The notes under the pieces were generated by a model. That model saw nothing but the letters and a program-made list of their open reading frames with translations. It had not been told where the DNA came from and did no database searches. Positions 38,601-51,964 of a stretch of DNA of 64,000 nucleotides are shown here, piece after piece. The stretch is from Certhia americana (Eukaryota > Chordata > Aves > Passeriformes > Certhiidae), in the NCBI GenBank assembly GCA_018697195.1, contig CM031864.1:21389943-21453942 (forward strand), written 5' to 3'. The position numbers and the translations under genes were made by a program. Within the stretch, counting starts at the first letter, position 1. Each line of letters starts with the position of its first letter.

Positions 38601-41600
38601 ACAGAAAATCTGTAGCTCTTTTTCTTGCATTGACTTTGAGGACCAAACTGCAGCATAACAGCAGTAAGCCAGTCTTGTTCATTAACACAGAATTAGACTG
38701 CAAAGGCTTCAATATTTCCAAGCAGTTACATGGACAGAGCAGAGTGAGCTGCAGCAGCAGAGTTATCTGCCCCCTTCCCTGTGCTGCTCTAAGCCTGTCC
38801 AAGGTGTCTGATGCTGATAGTGGTGTGCAGCTGACAGTACTGGAGCACACTACCTGAGCATGAAACTTCTTCTTTCCCCCAGCTCTACATCCATGAGAAT
38901 GATATTTAAAATCGGCAGCCCCTCCCACATACTCCCAGCCTACAGCCCATCTTGTTGTTCAACCAGGACAAAGACTGGTGCAATTAAGAGTGAAAGAAGA
39001 GATCTCAGAGTTGGACTTGCAATCAATGTCTCTATATTTCATTGACTGTAACAGGTCACTGCAAAATAGATCAAGTTCAACTGTAATGGCATTTTTTGCA
39101 TACAGTGTGATTCTTGGGACTGCTCTGTGCAGGGCCAGTAGCTGGACTTTGATGATCTTTGTGAATTTCTTCCACTCAGGATATCCTACAATTTTGGGAT
39201 TTCAAGTGTTAAGAGTTTGCTTCAATGATAATACACACTGATACCTTTTTTTACAACATGAAGCTTCTATCTAGAGAAAAGAAAAATAACCTGGAGATGA
39301 TAGCAGTGCTCAAGGACTACAAATGGTCAGTGTCAAGGACTACAAATGATCAGTGTTACCAAACAGATAATTCATGCGACAACCTTGACCCCTAAATAGC
39401 AGCTGCAGGCCTATACTTAACTGCTTGATTATCATTTGGCAGTTCTTTTCTGAATATCAAGAATTAGTCTAATAATACTGTATTCCATATTTTGGGCACA
39501 GAGAATCATAATTGAAAAGTTCGCCTTAACAAGTTTGGAGACTCTAGTAAAACTAGTAATTCCTTCCATTCTGCAGTCATGAGATATAAAAAGAGGGAGT
39601 AAGTATTGAACCTGTAAAACTTTGCCTAATTCATGTCCTTCTCATGATAAACCAGAGTCCACTTTATTAATCACAAGTTTTTGGATTTATGCAGCTTTTT
39701 ATTCACTTATGAAAATTATAGCATGAAATGTGAAGATATGAAGAGAGGTTAGCCCAAAAATATGTCTGCCCTTTAAAGGATTTTTGTCCAAGCAATTTAT
39801 ACTGAAGTACTGCCTAAAGCCACAGTAAATTCAGTATTTTACATTTGTGTGATTTCTTCAGGTCATCATTAATTTAAGCATTTGTTTCCAAATGTGCAAG
39901 AACAAACATTTCAAGAACACTGCCATTCCATATTGCTCTGTAACCTAATACTCTTTATCATAGAAAAAATTTCTGCAGATCAGTGTGCCAAATGAAAGCA
40001 TCCATGACAGGTATGTGTTGCTTCTGCTGCAGAACTGTGGTTTCCTTCCCTTTCCTCCAAATACACAGAGTTTCTGGAAGCCTTTTATGAACAAATTCAG
40101 AACTGATAAACCCAGACAAACCCACAGCTTTCAGTACCTCAGCCAGATTTCAGCACTGCTGAACTGTGGCGAAGGGAGGAACCTGAGCTCCCTTTGTGGA
40201 CTGGGTGGCAGCTGAGCTCTGTGGGCAGGGAACAGCGGCAGAGCAGGAATACCCTGCAGAAAAGCCATTAAGGACTGGCAGCACCTTCCTACCTTTCAGA
40301 ACAAAAAACTTGCTTCAGGACACATTCTTGTCAGACTACAACTCCAAAGGGCTATCAGTGCATAAATACGACATGTCCCAAATTCCAAAAGGCTTTTTCT
40401 ATGCCATGTAGTGTTGAAGTATCGATAAATAAATAAAAACAAAAAACTCCCATTGCAAGGCAGGAAAGCAAAAATTATCTTTCTAGTCGGTAAAAAAATT
40501 GTGCAATAAGAAAATAATGCATTTAAGACAGACATAATGTGAAAAGCTCAAGGGACAATGTTGCTTTTCCAGGTGCAAGGTCCATTAGCTGCAGCTCAGG
40601 CACTGCTGATATGTGAGAGCTTGTCAGATTGTCCCAAAAATGCCCTGGGAACAAATTGGATATTGTCTGGAATGTCTCATTTTGCTGAGGGATGAAACTG
40701 TCTCCTTCTAACAGCACCACTTCACAGTATTACTGCACAAATTGCAAAAAGGGTGTTTCCCTGCAGGCCAAGATCAGAAATCACTGATGCAGAAGGACTT
40801 CCAGAAGACTCTGGAGAAAGCAAGGATGTAAACCACCTGCTTTCTCTGAAGGGTTTCCCTCTATTAACACCATTTGCATTTCTGTCTGTTTCTAGCAAAT
40901 TACTTACTGTTCCTGATCAGCATTAATGCCAGCACTTGTCTGCTTCCAGAGATGCTATTTTGAATGTCAGTTACTGTGGAAAACAGAGACATGCACACGC
41001 AGAACATGAGGCTACTTGGGATTTGTTTTGAGAGGTATCATCATATCAGAAGACAGCCAAAAATAGCTTGACTTCTTTACAATTGTGCTTAAAGCCTGTG
41101 TACTCATACTGCTCTTTGATGTCAATCCCTGGAAGTAGTGCACAAGGAAATGCCAAGTACAACAATGAAAGAGTTCATGGCATGCCTAAACCTTTTCCAT
41201 GACACAGTAACAAGGTTTCAATACAGACTCAAGCAAAACGCATTCCCTCATAGAAGTAAAAGGAAGGTATTATTATTTAACAACTCAGCTTGAAAAAAAC
41301 CCAAAGTATATTTCTTTATGAGTATTTCCATATCCTCCAAAGGATTAAAGTTTTTAACTTGGGAGTTCTTGAGAAAATCTCTTGGAACGTGCAGCTACAA
41401 GCTTTTATATCAGATTTCGTTTTGAGCTCAGGGTTAAAATGAAATAAGCTTTCAAAGCAGAACAGCTTAAGTTTCTTCTCTCTTGAAATCAGATGACACA
41501 ATGAATGGTGAGAGAAAACTTGGTTTCCCAAAATGATGTGTGATTTCTTGCATGAACTCCTGTTTTTCAGAAAGAGTCAAGATCACTGCAATGCCATGTA

Positions 41601-43140
41601 CTTGCAGAATTTTAGTTGCTTACTGATTTTGAAGGAAAAATTTTATACAGATCAAACTTTAACTTTTCACATGAATACTGGTACATAAACACTAAAGGAG
41701 TCTATATTATATTATTAAACAGGTCACATTTCACGCTATCTTAATAATTAAACAACATCACTTTCTTGATGGAGAGAATTCCTGGCTGAAATTTAAATGT
41801 AGGTACTCCAAACAGAAATATGCATGAGTAAACATTTGCTATAATTAACTGAAGACCACAAAATTACCACTAAAGATTTTCTTTTAATATAATTTTTTTT
41901 CTGCAGCTTAGATAAAATCCACAATTTTTTCTCATTGATCAAAGCAGAATACAGGAGAAATGAAATCTTAACAAGGAGCAATGCATTACTTGGGGTTTAA
42001 ACTATAGGTATCCACTTTTTTACCCCAGGTCTATTCTCTTCTTTCTGCCTTCCCCCTCAAAGAACAATGCTTTTAAAAGAATATGAAGATTGCAGGTCTT
42101 ATAAAGCTCCATTTGAAAGTAGATGGGATTTTTTTGGCTCAAAATCCCTTCCAGAGCTCTTATGCTTTCCTGCTAATTTCATTATTTGCATAATCTTTTT
42201 TACAAACCTCAATTTAGTGCCTACATATACACCAATTAAAATTACCAACCTGTCTGGTACATAAAATCACAAAAAAGTTCATAGGAGTCTTATTTTTCTC
42301 ACCAACAAGCAGAGTCATGCTTGAAATAAATAACACATCCAAATCAGTATAATGTACTGTCTCTATGAAATCATTATAATCGTTTCAAAATGAAAGCAAA
42401 AAAAACCTTAGTAGTACCATGAAAACAAGTAGATTTCCAGTTCTAATCTTCTCTGGGACTTAGTCTTGGAGGGTTTGATTCCTAGAGGTATCTCAAAGAT
42501 TAAATAAATAGTTTGTGTCCCAATACACCAGTTGGAATACTTATGCCTCTCCTAACTTCTCCCAGTTGGCACTTTCACTTCTATCCATCTTGCTGCCTTG
42601 TTTGTCTGATAGCTCAAATAATCACCAAGGTGTTTGTGGGAAGCTGAGTGTTGGTGTTAAAGCCACGGGGGAATGCTGCAATCACTCACCTATTGATAGG
42701 AGGGGGCCCTTGGACAAGTCTCACTCACTCTTTCTGTGCTTATGCAGGAACCAGTCCCATGGCAAGCAGCAGGAGAAGGATCATTCTCAGTCAGCTCTCT
42801 GGTGCCCAGGAGAGCACACCACAGCAACCACTCAGAGCTTAGGAAAGCAGAAACTCAAACTTCAAATGAACATTCATCTTGAAAAGTGAGAAATATCCTA
42901 GTGTGGGTATAAGCCAAGCTGAGGCAAAAGGCTACTTAAAGTGCCTGACAGGTGCCTGAATCCTATGAGGAATAAAGGTTTATGTCTCTACTACAGGATT
43001 AATATAAGCTATTTCCACTTGATGGATACAGCTAAATATAGCATGGCTGCAATGATCATTCACACAGTGAAATAGAACATGAACCAGACAAAAGGAGCTG
43101 TGAATTTTAAGTCTCTTTTCAAGAACATATTTAGCATCAG
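38601..43140. other. Gene-free stretch
   Basis: Contains the 23-base tandem duplication at 39311-39356 and mildly GC-richer patches at about 40140-40300 and 42640-42840. Open frames of up to 124 codons are featureless. No RNA gene or interspersed repeat was recognised. Confidence 0.45.
39311..39356 (+). repeat. 23-base tandem duplication, two copies
   Basis: Two directly adjacent copies of a 23-base unit beginning CAAGGACTAC differ at one position (G/A in AAATGGTC versus AAATGATC). The near identity indicates a recent slippage or repair duplication. Confidence 0.95.
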
Positions 43141-43922
43141 AGATTTTATTTGCAACAACAGGACATACAACTAAAAGATGCTTTTTCCAGGCTGAACACC
43201 AACATAAGTGAGGCTCCCCAGAGCCCTGACATGGGGAGGCAGACTGCATTACAAAAACGTGACGAAGAGCTGCAAGGCTTCACACTAAGTTGTCGTGAGG
43301 ATTTAAATCAAACTTGCTTCGACGGGGAAAAGGTCAGGACACCACTTCTCACCTGCCTCTCATCAACACTCCCAACACCAACAGAGAACTCGTTCACAGT
43401 CCTGGAAAGAGTGACCAGGAGCCCTTGTCCTGCTGCTGAGCCACAGAGATAATGGCCTTTGCCCTGAATGCAGTAATGGCACTGGCACATCAGGCCAGAG
43501 GATGCCTGCAGACCCCAGCAGTATTCCTTGCACGTTAACCCAGCTCAACAAGGACCACCTGAGTCTCATTACACATAAGGAGGAAAGCACACGTTGGATG
43601 TAAAGCCATGAAACTTTGATTACAATGGTTGGAATCGTCAGGGTGTAGTCAAAGGGTTTATCAGTTAGAGAAAAGGAACATGCAATAATACAATAATCTA
43701 TCATTAAGTAATACAGTATATTACAGTTTAAGCTGGCATGTATAGGCACACTTCCTAGTGTCCATTCCTGTCTCTGACAGAAAAGGAGTGGACTGCTGCT
43801 TGGGCTCCCAAAATCAACAGCTCCCACCTGGCAGGGGGAAACAAGCCAAAAAACCCCAAACCAAACAAAAAAAAAAACCAAAAAAAACAACAACAATAAT
43901 AAACAACCCCCCCAAAAAAATC
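43141..43922 (-). other. GC-richer block followed by an A/C-rich tract
   Basis: About 43180-43550 is GC-richer and the minus strand is open from 43896 to 43363 (177 codons), with no domain that I recognise. On the plus strand the block ends in an A/C-rich tract at 43850-43922 (AAACCCC, AAAC and AAC words, then C and A runs), a texture common in bird genomes. An old retroelement with an A-rich tail is possible; the head cannot be identified. Confidence 0.35.
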
Positions 43923-46900
43923 AAATAATGAATTACTTAGTATGTATAATAATAATAATTAAGTTCATAATACACAAGGTTTTAGAATATAATTGATATT
44001 ACATGGAAAAAAATTTAAAAAAAAACAGGAAATGGGAGTTCCCTTGTAAAAGACCTTGTGTGGGATAAAAACTGCAAATCATAGTGTGTAAGGGAAACAC
44101 CTACACTGAAAACTCTAACTTTTAGTATCTTGCTTTCCTGAAACGATTATTTGAGATTTCAGAACTTTTGTCTTGATAGCAGTATTTCTAAAAAACAATT
44201 ACAGATAAATATATAGATACCTATATATATAGTGCAGCTAGACACACTTAATCCAGTTTCAGATGCATTCATTCATTGAGCCTGCTTCATCAGGGGTAAA
44301 GGACAGAAGAAAAATAAATGTATCTGTTACTAACCTAAGGCAGCTTAAGAGCAGTTAGAGTTGTGTGTGCAAATTTTAAACTGCTTGTTACTTTTTACTA
44401 TCGTGTGCTTACTAGTTAGGGCTGTAGTACAGTATATGAAAGGGTAATGAGGTATTCAGTGTCTATTCTGACTGAGCTATTTGTGTCTAGCTAATGCATT
44501 TCAAATGTAATTGACAAATTAATATCTCCAACTTTTCCCATTAACAGCATTAAATAAGGAAATTGCTGTTCCAGAATTATAACCTTATTATTTATTATAC
44601 CAAACTCCTCTTGTAACATATTAGTTGGTCTAAGTTTTCTTCCAATAAATCAAAGTGAAAGAAAACAAACTTCTTCCTTCTATTTATGATCTTACATTTC
44701 TGCCTATTTCTTAAGATAGAAAATGAAAATTAATAAAATTAATTCCATTGTATATATTCAGGTTCTTAATACTGCAGTGCTCTATTTATCAATTGTAAAA
44801 GTTAAATATGTTGTTAAAAAGTGTGAAGCAAAAAATAAAATGACAATGTGGAACACTTCTGTTTGCCTTGTTGATTTTAATAATATCTTCTGAGATTAAA
44901 GGACCATATTTTAAACAATCTTTTTTAACTACACCTTTTCCAGAAAACAAGAAAGAAAATAGCTTCTAGACTACTAAATATCACAATGGCACCCTGACTA
45001 TCAAAGTGTTCCACATCATCACAGAGGTAACCAAGCATAGGTCAGGTTTTGCTCCATTTCTAATACTTGAGTATTAGGGAAAAAAAAAAAAAAAGCAAGA
45101 CAAGATCAGTTCCCTTTTCCTGCTCAAAAACCTGCTTCTACCAATGATAACAGATAGGATTTTTTGGCTGTTTCTTTTGGACACACATTTGCACATGGTT
45201 GTTTCTGCTGGTCAGCTGCTTAGCTCAAAGGGTAGGGCAAAATTAGGGTTTTGACACCCCTTTGCATCCTGAGTGTTTCTGACTTCACACGAATCAAGGC
45301 TGCTCACTCTCAGGGTATAACAGAATTAGCAGACTGGCACCTTAGCAGTGCATTCCCAGCAATCCTACTGGTATTTGTATACTGCAAAGCTCAGGTTATT
45401 AGGGATACTTCTAAGACTGATTCATATTTTATAGCACTAATGTGAAGCAAATGCCACTCTTCTACTGAAGAAATAAACTTTAGATTTCTCCTAAACTGAC
45501 AACAAAATACATCTCACAACATTTACAGTCCTGGCTACTACTTCAGAGCCATGAACTTCCACATGTGAGGATAGCATTTACACCTTTACCTGTTTACTGG
45601 CAGTATCTAACAAAAGAGCCTAGATTATCCACAGGTCAGATGGATAACTATTCCTTTGATAAACATAAGCATGCCACTATCATTTTGGAAACAACCATAC
45701 TTCAACAAACGCAAACCAATTGCACTCATCACCTACAGTTAAGATAATTTATACAAATTATGTATAATGTGAGCAATTTCACAAAGAAAAAATAACCTAC
45801 AGCTCACCAAAGTACAACCATGAAATGATTTTAAATTAAAGATGTGAATTACACAGTATGCAGCTAAATTAAAAGGCTGATTTCAGAGGAGTTGATATCC
45901 TCTATAGAAATATGTCACTTATACAAAAACATTTGTTAGATGAAAGGTAAACAATGTTATGGGACATGTACTTCTGTTCATGCTCTTCAGGTAAAACGAG
46001 AAAAGATTAGCATTTAAGAATCTAGGAGCATATTTCTTTTACCCACAATCAAAGATACTCACAGAAGGTCAAAAGTACTACTTGCACTTCTGATCGTTGA
46101 TAAAAAAAGTTTTAGCCTGCTCTGAAACAGTGCACAACAACTGGAAGAATCCTGAGCCTTTGATAAGTGAACCTGCTTATTAATAAAATATAATTCCTTA
46201 ACCTGGAAATGCTCATCTTCCAATCCTACAGATTAGCAAATGCAATATGACGGAGCTACTGAAATAATTCCTATGAATTCCAAGTCAAGCATACAATATA
46301 GGAGGTAGGAATGACACACCCTCACCTGTGTAGATAAAACACACAGAAAAGACTTTGCCACTCTGATCCCTATATTCTTTGTCTTAAGAAGAAGCTGTGT
46401 GCTCTCTTAGGTGTGTCAGCTCAAGAAGCAAAACTGGTGTTTATGCCTCATTTCCCAAAGTCACTGAAACGTCTTTTTGTGGCACCAGGCAGACAAACTG
46501 GAATAGCAGACACAAACGTGTTTAAGCAAACCCAATAAGCAGCATAATTTCAAACTTCCCAAGTGCCACAGATGTTGCTTTGTTAAGTGATAGTTGAGTA
46601 TGTCTGCTTTAAAATGCTTGAACCAGCACAAGTGCCACTTCATTCCTATGTGATATTTTCATTTGGCTGGACAGGTGCTTTTGCAGCAGAATATCCAAAA
46701 AAAGAACATCTGAAATATGCATTGACCAACATCTGTCTTACCTGGACTTAAAGAAGCTACTCGAGTATGCACTTAAGTCTGAGCAAAAAGTTTTCCACTC
46801 ACTTTGACCTTCTAAAGAAGCTTCATGAGGCTATATGCCAAAAACCCACTTATATACAAAAGTAACCTTGACTACCCACAATGTGGGCATTGGCACTTGA

Positions 46901-49900
46901 GTTGAGAGCAGGGGCACGGAAAAAAGCAAAACTCATAACAAAAAGAAACCTCTCAAGCACCTCTAAAACTAAAGAGCTTAAAGCAATAGATTTTTCAACT
47001 GATGCATTTTGCTAGCTATCTAAAAAGGAGGTATCACCAAGATGTTGAATATATAATTTTTCAATTATAGATACATAGACATAAAGATAGCATTTTATTT
47101 CTAAGCTATGTTAGAAATGCCAATTGCTACATTTGAGAAAATGAATTTGAATTATGGAAAATTTTTGTGCTTGTTTTTCTTCCTCATCTATCTACAGTTT
47201 AACCTGTGTAGCAGTGTTTCACATTAAATATGAGGTATTACTGGTGTAGTAGTAGTAACTTCCTTACTTATCTGTCATATTTTTCTGTCATGTGTAACAA
47301 TATCCAGCCCAAAATGGTTTACAAATAACACACATAAATATTCCATCACCAGTAAGATGAAAAAAAAGAACTGCATGGGGAAACACAATAATACACTCAA
47401 GTAAACATGGAAGAAAAATGAGAAAAGTCTGTTTGAAACCAAAGAGGAAGTTATTACCATAGACATCTGAATACTAAAATTACACACTGTTTTTGTAATT
47501 GGAAACTTGGGATTATAAAACCTGGGTTTATTGTATACCTTAGAAAATATATCAGTATCGTAAGGAATCTGCATTATGCGCAGTATGCATTTGTACATTG
47601 TCCTGTGTGTGTTACTGGAAGACTTTCCCTCTGTATCCATTAATGGGACAGACCCACACACACACAGGCTTACAGAGAAAAGCACAGCCTAGCACGGTTT
47701 TGTATCTTCAGTCTGGCAACAACAAAGCAGCTGATGGTATTGTAGCATCTTTACATGACTGGTAGTATCAAATCTAGAAACCCAAGAAGTCACAAGTATT
47801 TTTTTCACCAGGGTAAATTAATCTCTCTATGCCAAGTGAAATTAAAGAGTATTTATCACAATCCATTGTTTATTTGGGGTTTCCTCAATTGTTTTATTAA
47901 GGCAAGCACAGGAAAATGGTACTGCAGAGCCATTATTTTTTAACACAGAATTTAATTCTGTATTACCATTTATTCTTAAACCCAAATATCGACATGAAAG
48001 AGGGGAAAGAGATACAGTTGTATCTGAGTATCAGTGTGAGACAGCTCCTGGGTAAATACTTTTTAAAAAAGGGATTTTGCCATGAAATTCTCAGTGGAAA
48101 TACAATTAGTCCCACAATCTACTTAAAGTTCTGCAAAAATACAACATTATCATACCAGAAACATAGAAGTAGCATCATAAATCAGAAAAAGAATTAAAGT
48201 CATGTCAAATTGCTAATACTTAAGTTGAAAAAAATTAATCAGTTGTAATAGTCCTCTCAATCCATTAATGTGATGTTCAGGAAGTTTTTAGTGGTTGGAT
48301 ATTTTGATGAAGAATGGAAAAGCTAAACTGCTGATGCTGCCAACCACTGGATAAAGAAATGGAAATGAGAGGAGCCTGGACTCACAGGATGCTGGCTGGA
48401 AGATACAGCTTTATTTGTATTTTTGGTTATTCATCTTACTTTACAGTGGAGACTGAGGGTTAATATATCTGTGAACTTGCCACATTTTTAGCAGCAAAAG
48501 TTAAGACTTTCCTCAGAGTGCAACACCGAAATTCAGCTTGAGATTTAGGAAAGGGATGCAAAAATATCCAGAGTTCAAAAGCTTTGCCTCAAATACCGCG
48601 AGTTATCAACATTCCATCAGCCTAGCCCAGATGCAACTCAGAACTACATGAAATAGGGACTACATAATTTATTTAATGAGCATAAAGGCTACTAGTGCCT
48701 TCTTCAATATTATTAATTATTTTGGAACAACTGAAACAAATATGTTGGACATTTGGAAATCATTTTCTATTAAAGAGTGATTACAGGAATTGTGATATGT
48801 GGTGATAACTGACTTCTTTCCATAATGTCTGAAATAAGGAGTAAAATAAAAATTCAGAAATTTGAGACGTGGATAGAAAACCACAAGTGGTATTCAATGA
48901 GGAAAAAACATGACATAGAGCATCTAATGGAAAACCAGGCATATTACATGAAAAAATATGCAGGTGATTTTACTGGAAGATGTTAAGAAGAAATAATGAA
49001 TAGAAAACAGACATGTTCACAATAAAATAGGACATTAACAAAGGTCTACATAAAACTGTGTGTTGTTTGGGGTTTTTTTTTTAATCACAGACTTATGCAT
49101 ATCTGAAAATAGACTGTTAAAGTCTATAGATCTGAAAACAATTCCAATAAGCCAGGAAATATTTATATTATTGCACTGGTAACTTGGATAAATTAAAATC
49201 AGTTTAGGTAGAGCACTAAAATCTGCACACTATTGCAAAACCCTATTTTGGAAGGAGAATCAGAAAATCTAAACTGTCTTTATCCCTCACTAAATTTTAA
49301 ATAAATTATTCAAACCATACTATTAATGCTACAAGAAAAAAAAAATCTACCTAAACGAGTATTCCCCTTCACATAATCAGTTATTTTAAATTTACCTTTT
49401 ACAAAAAATATTAGCAAGTACTTGTACATGGTATATAGATTAATTTTTAATACTGCTGTAGATGTTTGAATATTTAAGGAGAACATTTTCATTAATGACT
49501 ACAACAATTAAACTATTTCTTTCAGACCAATCCTTGAATATCTCATCCTGTTACTTGATCCCTCAATCTCCAATTTGAATAAAAATAGATATTACATAAA
49601 GGGCTTTCTCATTAAAATGCTTTTCTGATATGCTCGTATGCATTATCATCAATTCCCTGAGCCAGAGTGTTATCATGGGAAAGTCAATGGCTTTTGTAAT
49701 ATAAACAAGGCAATATTTGTTGTTGGTTTCACTGCACTCATTTTTGTCATCAGCATTGCTTTTGGAATCAGTGTATCTTGGTTAGCCTTGTTCACGTTCA
49801 CAATTAGGTTTGCTACAAGTGGCACTTCTTCAGGCTAGACTTTTTCATACCAGTCAGAAAATTCCCTTTGTGACTTATATAGCCCAGGCTCTCAAAGGAC

Positions 49901-50035
49901 ATGCAATTTGCAGGTATTTATGCAGATTCACATCTTAATCATAAATGTCCATAGCTGAATCACCACTTCTCATGGTGTTTTCCCCAATACCTTAAAATTT
50001 CCAAAAGAACAGCCTCAGAACACTGTAAGTAATCC
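43923..50035. other. Gene-free stretch
   Basis: AT-rich unique DNA with an A run at 45080-45094. The longest open frame (minus, 47275-47685, 136 codons) has hydrophobic stretches but no recognisable domain. No exon, RNA gene or interspersed repeat was seen. Confidence 0.5.
49638..49838 (+). other. Short open frame with a membrane-like segment
   Basis: An ATG-initiated frame of 66 codons, with a stop 10 bases upstream. It has a polar, Cys/His-containing N-terminal 24 residues and then a strongly hydrophobic segment at about residues 25-53 (FVVGFTALIFVISIAFGISV and following), ending in a short Ser/Thr/Gly tail. I recognise no family. AT-rich DNA often yields hydrophobic frames by chance, so I do not call it a gene. 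Confidence 0.15.
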
Positions 50036-50240
50036 TATAAAATCATAGAGTTCATCAGGTTCAAAAAGACCTCATGAGATCAAATCCAGCCCTCAACCTA
50101 AGACTGCCAGGTCCCCCACTAAACTAATGTCCTTAAATGCAGATAACTTAATTTTTCTCACCGTTTTCCACAGAAGAGATTTAAAATTAAAAAAAAAAAA
50201 ATGAAAGGCACCCAGAGTCTTCCAGTGACTCCAATGCCCA
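50036..50240 (-). mobile_element. Truncated CR1 LINE 3' end
   Basis: The plus strand begins with AAATCATAGAG, then TTCATCAGGTTCAAAAAGAC, then a CCAGCCCTCAACC and ACTGCCAGGTC series. This is the complement of the conserved CR1 3' end, whose usual form starts AATCATAGAATCA and reads GGTTGGAAAAGACC and CCAACCCTCAACC. The first 110 bases match well. Beyond about 50145 the match weakens and a run of 13 A (50189-50201) interrupts it, so the far end is approximate. CR1 copies are normally 5'-truncated, as here. Confidence 0.8.
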
Positions 50241-51189
50241 TGTGAGACACCACACACTACACAATTCCTTTCTCTCTTCCTTTTAATAGTCATGTATTAG
50301 CAAAACCAAACAATTCCTATAGCAATCCTAACCAAGTAAACATTTTAAATTGAAAAGTAATACTCTTAGGATTATAATGTGATAGGCCATTTATCTGAAC
50401 AACAAATATAAATTCTTCTCTGAAGCAAACCAGCCTTGTACTATAAACTTAAAGGCCTCATCCTAGATTTGTTATAAAGTCTTGATAGCAATGGGAATAG
50501 TGGATGCTATTAAAAATAGGAGCTCTTTTCCTGTTCTTTTTCTGCTCCAGGACAGATGCTTTTTGGAAATGCTTGGATTGCAGAATTTGAACCCACTTAT
50601 CCCTCTCCTGAAAGCTGTTGTGCAAGGCAGGGGCAAGTACTCATATAGCTCCACTGACATTCCAACTCTCTAGAAGTCTTCTGAACTACATCAATATTTC
50701 AATCAGCACCTGGGCACGAGCCATTTGATAATTTGGTGGTGAGCTGCTTCCCACCCCTTTCTTCTCCTAATGGCAATTGAGCTCATATTAGGAATGCATT
50801 TGCTACCAGGAAATGGAAGAGGTCCCAGGGAATATGGACTTTACAAGAGAAAGGACTTTTAGAGGTCTCATATAAAAGCATAATTTATAAATGAGACCTG
50901 TTAGATATTATCTATAATGCACCACCATATATTGTGTGCCAATACCCTCTAGTGGATACACTTGCCTGTGTTTAGGTCACCTTTCTCTAGCTAGCATACC
51001 ACGTCCCAGAGAGTCCTATAAGCCATCTTATAAAAGATTCTCCTGGCTCACGTGGCAAATTAGGGCAGTTCTAGAGCAAAAGTCTCCTTAACTGGTGTTC
51101 TGCACACTTTTGAGCATGAAGGTTTAGTTAACATGGTCCCTACAACAGCATCGCCCTCTCCCAAAAGACATAACTTGATTAAAATACTG

Positions 51190-51380
51190 GTGGATTTTTA
51201 TGAAGCGCTGTGTGCATTCATGTGGGGTAATAAATAGATATAACTGAAGGCAGCTTGACACTCGTGTATTTATTCCTTTCTGTTTACCAGCCTAACAATA
51301 TCTTCTGTTACCATGAAATGATTTATACAGCTTTGTCAAGCTCAGAACGTGTTGAAGAGGAGTTCGCGTGAGCCAGACAG
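51190..51380. promoter_or_regulatory. Candidate conserved non-coding element
   Basis: A complex non-repetitive stretch keeping several CpGs (near 51206, 51263, 51348, 51365 and 51367), with no sustained open frame. An enhancer reading is an inference from texture. Confidence 0.22.
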
Positions 51381-51893
51381 GGGGTGAGACAGAAGCTTCC
51401 ATTATCAGCAGAAAGGCAGAGTTAAAATTGATTGCCATACATAGAGAGCTTTCTGAATTGGTAATGTTTTTTTCATCTGCAAGACAAAGTCCTTGTGAAT
51501 AAATGGATATCCCTACAGCTTATCTGTAATCATTTGCTATCAAACAGCAGCAAGGAAAACAACCCCATCTTACTGGCTTGCAAGTAGGTTCTTACTTGTC
51601 AGCTAATGATGTAAAGTAAAGATTCTACATAGCGTTTCCTGGAACTGTTGTCTATATTTCTAAATTTAGCAAATGTTTCTGCATAAAGGCAAGAGTTTGT
51701 GCTCAGCTTAAGGAATTTATGGTTTCCATACTGAAATTCAAGTTCAAGGTTTTAGAAGGGCAACTAGGCACCATGCACGTGTGTTAAGGACCAAAAGGAA
51801 AGATTTTTGGTATGCAGAGAGTTCCAGCAAAAAAAAAACTTAAAAATTAATTCTACACTTAAAAGAGTCATTTGCAAGTTATCTATTCGTATG

Positions 51894-51964
51894 GAAACAT
51901 TACTGGAATGAAGGGTGGTGTTGTACTTGAAAACGTTACTAGAATGAATGGTGCCGTTGTATTT
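51894..51964 (-). repeat. Diverged tandem duplication of about 36 bases
   Basis: Two adjacent copies, roughly 51894-51928 and 51929-51964, differ at several positions. They lie in a minus-strand frame at 52030-51764 that starts with ATG and reads as a signal-peptide-like MSLRCVLFVIMAAFLITHLQ followed by two 12-residue repeats (KYNGTIHSSNVF and KYNTTLHSSNVS), each with an N-glycosylation sequon. The frame is 88 codons and matches no family I know. The older duplication kept the frame because its period is a multiple of three, which may be chance. Confidence 0.7.

Noticed and set aside
47275..47685. 136-codon minus-strand frame with hydrophobic stretches
   Set aside because: T-rich DNA gives hydrophobic frames by chance; no recognisable domain or transcript signals.
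50580..50600. tRNA B-box-like GATTGCAGAATTTGAACCC
   Set aside because: No matching A box or cloverleaf arms at tRNA spacing.
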